From the NCBI GenBank assembly GCA_003565035.1, contig PXDP01000232.1, positions 1-10,974 of the forward strand: a stretch of 10,974 nucleotides of DNA. Direction: 5' to 3'. Under the pieces are notes generated by a model, which was given only the letters and a program-made list of their open reading frames with translations, was not told the DNA's origin and searched no databases. A program made the translations under genes and the position numbers. Numbering within the stretch: the first letter of the stretch is position 1; each line of letters begins with the position of its first letter. Positions 1 through 5,937 of the stretch are shown one piece after another. Source of the stretch: PVC group bacterium. GTDB lineage: Bacteria; Verrucomicrobiota; Kiritimatiellia; SS1-B-03-39; UBA6053.

Positions 1-104
1 ACGCCGACAAATGAGCCCGCGTGGACACCCGTGAAGGGAACCCAGGGTAAGCGTTCTGTGGGTTTGCACTGCAGGGTGGAGAGTACGATTTCTTTTCCAT
101 TCAT
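1..104 (-). CDS. UroD-family (MtaA/MtbA-like) corrinoid methyltransferase, N-terminal fragment
   Basis: Thirty-four complete codons are visible before the gene runs off the left edge. The peptide begins MNGKEIVLSTL, continues with an ERLPWVPFTGVHAGSF segment, and is typical of the N-terminus of uroporphyrinogen-decarboxylase-fold methyltransferases, where an ER(V/L)PW.P stretch follows a short helix. Members of this family either decarboxylate uroporphyrinogen or move a methyl group between a corrinoid protein and a second acceptor. The corrinoid-protein gene directly upstream favours the methyltransferase role. The ATG (104-102) overlaps the TGA of that gene (ATGA). A GGAGG sits 7 nt upstream, the strongest ribosome-binding site in the window, which indicates translational coupling. 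The methyl donor cannot be read from this fragment. The zinc and substrate residues lie outside the window. Confidence 0.82.
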   Translation of the reverse strand, partial: MNGKEIVLSTLQCKPTERLPWVPFTGVHAGSFVG

Positions 105-739
105 GCGGCCACCTCCACCAGATTTCGGGCGAGTTCCACGGCACTGGCGGCATCGGCGGAGTAACCGTCCGCGCCGATTTCCTTCGCGAAGGCGTCGGTG
201 ATGGGGGCGCCGCCGACCATGATTTTTACATCCAGCCCGGCGGACTTAAGGGTTTCCACGGTACTGCGCATGGCGGGCATGGTTGTGGTGAGAAGAGCGG
301 AGAGGCCGACGAGCTGGGCGTTGTGGGTTTTTACCGCTTCCGCGAAGGCGGCGGGGGTGACGTTGGTGCCAAGGTCGATGACCTCGAACCCGGAGCCTTT
401 CAGCATCATGGCCACGAGGTTTTTGCCGATGTCGTGGAGGTCGCCCTCGACGGTGCCAATGACGACGCGGAACCGGGCTTTGATGCCCGAGGCGGCCAGG
501 ACCGGCTCCAGTAATTCCATGGAGGACTTCATGGCTCGGGCGGCGACCAGCACTTCCGGTACAAAAATTTCGTTGGCTTTGAAGCGGCGGCCCACGTCGT
601 CCATGCCGACTTTCAGGGCATCCAGAATGGCTTGGGGGGAAGCGGATTCCGCCAGTGCCTGTTCGGTGATGGCTTTGGCATCTTTTCGTTTGCCTGTTTT
701 CACGGCATCCGTGAGGAGGGTAATGTCTGTTTTGTGCAT
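101..739 (-). CDS. Corrinoid (B12-binding) protein of a methyltransferase system, MtaC/MtbC/MttC-like
   Basis: A 212-aa cytoplasmic methyl carrier. Residues 1-90 form the helical cap domain typical of methyltransferase corrinoid proteins (conserved NEIFVPEVLVAARAM at 56-70). Residues 91-212 form the Rossmann-like cobalamin-binding domain. The DxHxxG signature is intact: D100, H102 and G105 in GDLHDIGKN, with H102 the expected lower axial ligand of cobalt. The downstream GLSALLTTTM (145-154) and VGGAPI (175-180) elements that line the nucleotide tail are also present. Such proteins accept a methyl group from a substrate-specific methyltransferase and pass it on. The partner is most likely the UroD-family gene that overlaps this stop by 4 bp. 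The start ATG (739-737) has no Shine-Dalgarno sequence. Methylated substrate unknown: methanol, methylamine, glycine betaine and O-methyl systems all use similar carriers. Confidence 0.93.
   Translation of the reverse strand: MHKTDITLLTDAVKTGKRKDAKAITEQALAESASPQAILDALKVGMDDVGRRFKANEIFVPEVLVAARAMKSSMELLEPVLAASGIKARFRVVIGTVEGDLHDIGKNLVAMMLKGSGFEVIDLGTNVTPAAFAEAVKTHNAQLVGLSALLTTTMPAMRSTVETLKSAGLDVKIMVGGAPITDAFAKEIGADGYSADAASAVELARNLVEVAA
112..116 (-). promoter_or_regulatory. Ribosome binding site of the methyltransferase gene
   Basis: GGAGG on the minus strand, 7 nt before the ATG at 104-102. It lies inside the last codons of the corrinoid-protein gene, so the two proteins are probably made in a coupled way. 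It fixes the methyltransferase start. Confidence 0.75.
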
Positions 740-744
740 AGGGG
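733..744 (-). repeat. Start-codon-spanning 12-mer, copy 2 (corrinoid-protein gene)
   Basis: Identical to the sequence at 10795-10806 (CCCCTATGCACA, with the ATG at positions 6-8 of the element). Flanking bases differ apart from an upstream ATT at a slightly different distance. No Shine-Dalgarno sequence is present. Confidence 0.35.
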
Positions 745-832
745 ATAATTCTTATCTTATTTCGATTTCATTGAACATACACCGAAGCGATGTTTTGCCG
801 TAAAAATCCGTGCAAATGCTTTTTCATGCGCT
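740..832. promoter_or_regulatory. 93-bp gap between the GH94 and corrinoid-protein genes
   Basis: This is the only gap longer than an overlap between minus-strand genes. It is clearly more AT-rich than the flanking genes. I see no GC-rich hairpin followed by a T run on the minus strand, so no intrinsic terminator can be supported and read-through from the glycosidase operon is possible. It may hold a promoter for the corrinoid/methyltransferase pair, but no convincing -35/-10 pair can be assigned. It contains a LacI-family-like half-operator (757-770). No cobalamin riboswitch is recognisable, and the gap is too short for a typical one. Confidence 0.45.
757..770 (-). promoter_or_regulatory. 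Possible LacI-family operator-like site upstream of the corrinoid gene
   Basis: On the minus strand the site reads TGAAATCGAAATAA. It matches 12 of 14 positions of the classical CcpA/LacI-family consensus TGWAANCGNTNWCA, with a perfect left half and a poor right half. It lies 18 nt upstream of the corrinoid-protein start. A match of this quality could easily arise by chance, so it is only suggestive. Confidence 0.18.
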
Positions 833-3106
833 CTATACGGTGACCGAAACAAGATGGCAGGCATTCGGAGTGCAGGGCAGAATCGGATCCGTACAGAGAC
901 GTCCGTCCAGGGTCAGGGATGCGGTGCCGGTGCGTTCGAGAGTGATGTCGTAGCGGGTGCCGCGGAAGGTGCGGATCACACGGGCGGCGGGCAGAGCCTC
1001 CGGCAGGCAGGGATCGATGAGGAGTCCGTCGTAATGGCGGCGGGCCCCCAGAATCCACTCCACCAGGAGCTGGGTGAACCAGGCGGTGGTGCCGGTGCGC
1101 CAGGGGTACATGGACATCCCGGGATGATCGGACGTCAGGCTGTAACAGTTGGTGAAGGAGAAGGGCTCGATCCAGGAGTTGGAAATTGGATTCCAGGGGC
1201 GGCCGGGAGCGACTTTGAGGTAGGTGCGCCAGGCGGCATCCGCGCGGCCCAGCATGCAGTCGGCCACGCCCTTGAATCCGGCGGCATGATTGTAACATCC
1301 GCCGTTTTCGGCTTTCCAGGGGCGCGAGGCGGAAAATTTTCCAATGCGTTCGTCGAAGGTGGTAAAAGCGGGAGCGGAAATGGAAAAGCCATACTCGTTT
1401 TCGATCAGCCGGTCCACGGCGGCCATGCAGCGCTCGGCGCGGTCGGGTGGCGCGGTCTGCGAGAGAATGGCCCAGCTTTGGGTGTTCACGAAAATCTTGC
1501 CTTCGGCGTTCGCATTGGAACCCAGGGTATAATCACCCGCACAGAGGCTGCGCACATACCAGTCCCCGTCCCAGGCGACCTCATTGAGGAGCGTCTTGAA
1601 ATGCGCGTGCCAGTCGAGTGCCTCGCGTTCAACCGCATCTTCCCCCCGGCGCCGGGCCAGTTCCGCCACTTCGAGCAGACCGAGGCAGAGTTGCTGGGTG
1701 ACCATCACGCTTTCGCGGTCGCCGGTCAGCCTGGAGGGTTCCAGTCCGTCGTTCCAGTCCGCGAAGTGCTGATCGCAGAGTCCGTTCGCGCCGGTGTCCT
1801 GCACCAGGAAGCGCAGGGCGCGGAGCATATGTTTCCAGACCGTTTCCTCCCCGGGATGATCGCAGTACGGCACGCGCGCGTCCAGAAAGCCGAGATCCCC
1901 GCTTTCTTTGAGACACCAGGGAACGCAGTGCAGCATCCAAGCGGGTTTGTCGGCGTACTGATGCCGGTTCCAGGGGCGGAATCCGTGCGGGACGCTGCCG
2001 TTTCGGTACTGCGAGGCGATGGCGCGGAGGAGATTCGCGCGCGCCAACGGCCAATCAAACATCGCCACCCCCATGTCATTCTGGAGATTGTCGCGGAAGC
2101 CGCTTTTATTGACCAGATAGGAGACCATCGCTTTCTTGGAAAAGTGGTTAATCAGCCCGTCGCGGTTCTCGTCGCCGGTCTCCACTTCGAAGGCGGCGGA
2201 CTGCCGGTCGTCGGCGGCAATGCGCTGCGCCAGAGCCCGGTCAACGGCATCCGGATGCATCCGTATCCGCAGGCTGGCCAGAGACTCCAGGGTATCCAGG
2301 GACCCGAGGAGGAAATCAGCGCGTCCCTCCCCGGCCGGCGGCAGGCGCAGGCGGACCTGGACCACGCCGGCGCAGTCGGGTCCGTTGAATCCGCGGTTGT
2401 CACACTTCCAGCCAAAAAGAATTTTCGGATCGGAGAGCGAATAGCTTTCCCGGGTAAAGAAATCGCGATAGCCGCAGCCGCCGGCGAAGTCCGGGCTGGT
2501 GGTGGCCAGAAATCCGTTGAAGCGGTCGGTGGGGACGGAGGCATCGCGGTTGGCGACCCACACCGCGGCCAGTTCGGGCAGCACCGTGGTGGCGTTGTCT
2601 TTCCAGACCCCCTCCCCCTCCGCGTTGGTTCCGGTCAGTTGGAACATCGCGTAAGCGAAGAAGGAGATCTCGCGGGGGCGGTCTTCGAGATTTTTCACCC
2701 GCACCCGCCAGACTTCGCAGACCTCCCCGGCGGGCACAAACACCGTCTGCTCGACCCGAAGTCCGGCGGCGCGGCCTTCGATGCGCGTGTAGGCGGCATG
2801 GAAGGTGCAAACGCGGTCTGAAACGCGCGTGGCCACCGGATCTCCCCAAGGGGTGAAGACGGTGTTGGTTTCGTCGTCGCGAATGTAGAGATACTTTGCG
2901 TCGTAGCCCACCACCTGACACGTGTTGCCCGCCGCATCCCGCACGTTGACGGGGCCGTCGCCGAGGTTGGAGGTTTCCGCGTAGATCTCCAGATCACCGG
3001 GGGGGCTGAAGTGAATATTCCGCCACTTGCGCGGCGGATCGCGCCGCAGCATGTAGGTGCGCGCGGCGGCATCGAATTCGCCATAGGTTTCCATCGATTC
3101 CCTCAT
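833..3106 (-). CDS. GH94 family glycoside phosphorylase (cellobiose/chitobiose phosphorylase-like)
   Basis: GH94 enzymes reversibly phosphorolyse beta-linked disaccharides to a sugar 1-phosphate plus a free sugar in the cytoplasm, saving one ATP. The 757-aa product shows family order. The N-terminal beta-sandwich opens with the typical TYGEFDAAARTYML (7-20). A helical linker follows, then an (alpha/alpha)6 barrel with ADWNDG (449-454, holding the expected catalytic Asp), ENGGCYNHAAG (600-610) and WRTGTTAW (669-676, phosphate-binding loop), and the closing ILGARRHYDGLLIDPCLP (685-702). There is no signal peptide. The ATG at 3106 forms ATGA with the upstream stop and has GGAAG 7 nt before it. 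A second ATG at 3094 has GAGGG 5 nt before it and fits the family N-terminus better, so the true start may be four residues in. The subsite loop YADKPAW (384-390) departs from the usual SDDxLWL, so the substrate is uncertain. Confidence 0.93.
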   Translation of the reverse strand: MRESMETYGEFDAAARTYMLRRDPPRKWRNIHFSPPGDLEIYAETSNLGDGPVNVRDAAGNTCQVVGYDAKYLYIRDDETNTVFTPWGDPVATRVSDRVCTFHAAYTRIEGRAAGLRVEQTVFVPAGEVCEVWRVRVKNLEDRPREISFFAYAMFQLTGTNAEGEGVWKDNATTVLPELAAVWVANRDASVPTDRFNGFLATTSPDFAGGCGYRDFFTRESYSLSDPKILFGWKCDNRGFNGPDCAGVVQVRLRLPPAGEGRADFLLGSLDTLESLASLRIRMHPDAVDRALAQRIAADDRQSAAFEVETGDENRDGLINHFSKKAMVSYLVNKSGFRDNLQNDMGVAMFDWPLARANLLRAIASQYRNGSVPHGFRPWNRHQYADKPAWMLHCVPWCLKESGDLGFLDARVPYCDHPGEETVWKHMLRALRFLVQDTGANGLCDQHFADWNDGLEPSRLTGDRESVMVTQQLCLGLLEVAELARRRGEDAVEREALDWHAHFKTLLNEVAWDGDWYVRSLCAGDYTLGSNANAEGKIFVNTQSWAILSQTAPPDRAERCMAAVDRLIENEYGFSISAPAFTTFDERIGKFSASRPWKAENGGCYNHAAGFKGVADCMLGRADAAWRTYLKVAPGRPWNPISNSWIEPFSFTNCYSLTSDHPGMSMYPWRTGTTAWFTQLLVEWILGARRHYDGLLIDPCLPEALPAARVIRTFRGTRYDITLERTGTASLTLDGRLCTDPILPCTPNACHLVSVTV

Positions 3107-5937
3107 TGCGCGGCTTCCGAAGCGGAATCGGTCTCAATTCTCAGCCCGTGAATCCGCGCATGATGGTCCCACTGGCTGCCGTGAAAGACCAGCCGGATTT
3201 CCAAAGGACGGGAGACAGAGGCAAATGCGGCAGTACCCGGCAGCAGAAAGCGGGTATTGGCGACAGATCCCATTCCGGGCTCCCGTTGCAAGGTGAAGAT
3301 CGTGGCATCCTCACGCCCTCCCGTCAGAGAGGTGAAAACGCTGAACGCGCGCGGCGCATGGTACTGGGTCCGCTCCCAGATCAGGGTGATGGCGGCATGA
3401 CGCAGGTCCAAAGATGTCCCTGGGGCCGGCTCCAGGGTAAAGGTGAAATATTCCTCATCAGCTATTGCGGAGGCGAGAGTGGCATCCGCGCGCCGTTCGT
3501 TGGCCTGGGAAACGGAGAAAACCAGGCCATCCATGTCCGAAAGGATGCGGACCCCCCGGCCGTCATCGCCGCGGGCGGTGCCGCCCGCCTCGGAAAACGG
3601 AGCGCCGGGGCGCAATCCGCTCCAGCTCAGACGATTCTGCTCCATCGCCCGCACGGTTGCGGTGGTGCCGGGGCCGTTGAAGACCGCGTCGAGCAGTACG
3701 CCGGGGCCGCCGATGACCTCAAAGCCGAAAACACGCCAGGCCGCGTCTCCGTCGGCATCGTTGACCCGAAGGTACACATACTGCCAGCCGGTACGGGTGG
3801 GCGTTCCTTTGAGAATCATTCGAGCGGGATTTTCGGGATCGGCGGCAATCGACATCCCGCCGCAGAGGGTGTCACCGATGAGAGTCAGGCTGAGATCCCC
3901 ATCGCCTCCGGCGGCTTCCAGGGCATGGCGGATCTCCGCGCCGAAGGCGGCCTGCGGCAGTTCCCCCGGGGTGACAAAGTGCGGAACGGCGTTGACCGGC
4001 CGTGTGGGGGTACGGATCAGCGCCATATCCCTCATCCAGTTCTGCAGGGTTTGCCATTTGGGCGAATCGGCGGGATCCTGCCCCGGGTATTCCAGATGCC
4101 CCCATTGTCCGAATCTGCCCCAGCGGCCCAGATCCACGAAAGCGCCATGGACTTCCAGCCCGTTGGAGCGGGCAATATTGAGATGGGTGCGGTACACCTC
4201 CTCAAAACCGGGCATGCGGTTAAGCTGATTGACAAAGGCGGTGATTCCCCGGCTGCGCTCGTCCGAACTGTTCAGATAGTCGGTGTAAAGAGAGGGACCG
4301 CCTTCGTAGGAGACAATGGGCAGATCCCGTCCGAAACGTTCCCGCACCTTGTGCCGCAACCCGGCAGGAAAACCACCACCGACACCGGTGGTGTCAAAGC
4401 CTCCTCCCGCAAGAGTGGCTCCGGAGAAAATCCGCTGTTTCCATTCCAGCAGGGCCGCTTCGAGGTGGGCGGTGAATTCGGGACTTTCCCAATAGGGGTC
4501 GTCCATGGATTTGGAGACGGGGCGGTGCTCGCCCCGTCGGGGATTGGCGAGGAAATCCTCCGGCGTGTAGAACCAACTCCGGCCCGCCTCGCGGTGTCGG
4601 TTCAGAATCGCCTGTTCGTGCGCCCAGTCCTGGATACCGTTGCCGAAATAGGTGGTGGGCGAGACGATGTCCGGCAGACTAGACGGGGTCATCGCGCCGC
4701 CGAAATCAGCCAGTTCCCGCAGGTAGGCTTCGTTATAGTTCATGTTCCCGGACCAAAGGGCGGCCACCCGGACCAGGCGGTCCGTCCCTTCAAACACCTC
4801 CTGAAATATCTGCCAGATTTCGGCCGCGCGTCGGGCGTTGAACTGGGGTTTGCTGATGCCCAGTTCCCGGCTCCGGGCTCCGGCCCAGTCCCCCTGGGCA
4901 AACGAGGGGCCGTTGGACCAGATTTCATTCGAGTGTTCCACCCAGACCCGCAGGTCCTCCCGCAGTGGCGCGAATGCCGGATTTTCCACGGGTCCGGTGT
5001 AGGGCATCCGGCCATCGGATCCGAAGCGGATGAGCCGGGCCAGGTTGCGGACAAAGTCATCCGTGGCCAGATGGGGCAGGCAGATCCACATGTCATTGCC
5101 GGTCTGATTCACCAGATCCACCATGTGTTCAAAGGCCATACCGGTCGGGCGGTTTACGGGACCGTTCGGACCGACGGAGCGGCGGTTCAGCACGCCATGC
5201 TGAAACACGTGGCCGGGAAGCCGGCGGTCCTCCCAGTCCCGCTGCGGACTGGCGTTCGTACTGTTCCAGTCCATAAAGCGCTGGAACGCCAGGTCCAAAT
5301 CCCCCAGCATGCCCAGGAAAAGCGGATGCCAGAAGCCGTCCTGACGGGAAAGGGAGCGGGTTTCCGGGGCTTCCGGATGAGGAAGCCAGACATTCAATCC
5401 GGTCAGAGGCCGTTCGGGATTCACCGCAAGAACATGCAGATGCCCCTGCACATTGTCTTTCTCCATGCGGTACACCCGGCGGCCGTTGAGGGCCGAACCG
5501 GTCTCCGGGGCGGTGGACGCATCGGGAAGAAACGTCCCCACCGCCAGGCGGATATCCGCCTCACCCTTCCATTCCACCGTCCACATCCCCACGCCGCTTC
5601 CGGCGCGGAACGGCGCCCCCGGTTCTGCATGGTGAAAGGGCCAGACCAGCAGCCGCAGGAAGGTGTTCTCCTGAATATATTGCGGCAAACCCTGTTCGTT
5701 GAACTGGGGATTCCGCCTTCCGTTCTCTGAGAAAAAAAAGACGGGACGGCCCCAGTTTCCGTCAACCGATGCGATCCATTGACTCCCGGTATGCACCGTA
5801 TTGGTGAAAGGGCTGTTGGTCCAATAATTGTAACCGCCGTGGCCTATCCCCAGCGCGGAGGAAGGAAGAAACTCCCCGGCCTGATTGTTCAGGCTCAGGA
5901 TCGCGCTCAGGCTTGCAAACAGAATATACTTGTTCAT
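3103..5937 (-). CDS. Secreted putative clan GH-A-like glycoside hydrolase with C-terminal Ig-like domain
   Basis: A 944-aa exported protein. Its signal peptide is MNK, a hydrophobic core (4-16) and a probable cut after NQA (18-20). Residues about 200-640 look like a TIM-barrel hydrolase. FQRFMDWNSTN (218-228) could be an early strand, followed by MWICLPHLATDDF (283-295) and WVEHSNEIW (332-340). There the Asn337-Glu338 pair resembles the clan GH-A acid/base at the end of strand 4. LPIVSYEGGPSLY (539-551) offers Glu545 as a strand-7 nucleophile. Residues about 650-743 resemble a putative Ig (He_PIG) domain (MILKGTPTRTGWQYVYLRVNDADG). The remaining 200 residues look like a beta-sandwich of unknown role. 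Related proteins are, from memory, usually labelled hypothetical or 'cellulose-binding'. I cannot name a CAZy family or substrate. The start has GGAG 7 nt upstream and overlaps the GH3 stop (ATGA). The protein would act outside the cytoplasm, ahead of the intracellular enzymes. Confidence 0.72.
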   Translation of the reverse strand: MNKYILFASLSAILSLNNQAGEFLPSSALGIGHGGYNYWTNSPFTNTVHTGSQWIASVDGNWGRPVFFFSENGRRNPQFNEQGLPQYIQENTFLRLLVWPFHHAEPGAPFRAGSGVGMWTVEWKGEADIRLAVGTFLPDASTAPETGSALNGRRVYRMEKDNVQGHLHVLAVNPERPLTGLNVWLPHPEAPETRSLSRQDGFWHPLFLGMLGDLDLAFQRFMDWNSTNASPQRDWEDRRLPGHVFQHGVLNRRSVGPNGPVNRPTGMAFEHMVDLVNQTGNDMWICLPHLATDDFVRNLARLIRFGSDGRMPYTGPVENPAFAPLREDLRVWVEHSNEIWSNGPSFAQGDWAGARSRELGISKPQFNARRAAEIWQIFQEVFEGTDRLVRVAALWSGNMNYNEAYLRELADFGGAMTPSSLPDIVSPTTYFGNGIQDWAHEQAILNRHREAGRSWFYTPEDFLANPRRGEHRPVSKSMDDPYWESPEFTAHLEAALLEWKQRIFSGATLAGGGFDTTGVGGGFPAGLRHKVRERFGRDLPIVSYEGGPSLYTDYLNSSDERSRGITAFVNQLNRMPGFEEVYRTHLNIARSNGLEVHGAFVDLGRWGRFGQWGHLEYPGQDPADSPKWQTLQNWMRDMALIRTPTRPVNAVPHFVTPGELPQAAFGAEIRHALEAAGGDGDLSLTLIGDTLCGGMSIAADPENPARMILKGTPTRTGWQYVYLRVNDADGDAAWRVFGFEVIGGPGVLLDAVFNGPGTTATVRAMEQNRLSWSGLRPGAPFSEAGGTARGDDGRGVRILSDMDGLVFSVSQANERRADATLASAIADEEYFTFTLEPAPGTSLDLRHAAITLIWERTQYHAPRAFSVFTSLTGGREDATIFTLQREPGMGSVANTRFLLPGTAAFASVSRPLEIRLVFHGSQWDHHARIHGLRIETDSASEAAQ
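3114..3118 (-). promoter_or_regulatory. Ribosome binding site for the GH94 gene (first ATG)
   Basis: GGAAG on the minus strand, 7 nt before the ATG at 3106-3104. A competing GAGGG at 3104-3100 serves the ATG at 3094-3092 with 5-nt spacing, so the choice of start is open. Confidence 0.45.

Noticed and set aside
740..832. Intrinsic terminator or cobalamin riboswitch between the GH94 and corrinoid genes
   Set aside because: I found short A/T runs but no stable GC stem followed by a T run, and no B12-box-like element. The region is too short for a typical cobalamin riboswitch.
854..2821. 655-codon open frame on the plus strand
   Set aside because: It lies wholly antisense to the GH94 gene, has no recognisable domain and is low-complexity Gly/Ala/Val-rich. 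It is a by-product of GC-rich codon use.
3106..5730. 874-codon open frame on the plus strand
   Set aside because: Antisense to the secreted GH-A-like gene, whose signal peptide, ribosome-binding site and domain motifs are convincing. The plus-strand translation shows no protein-like motif.
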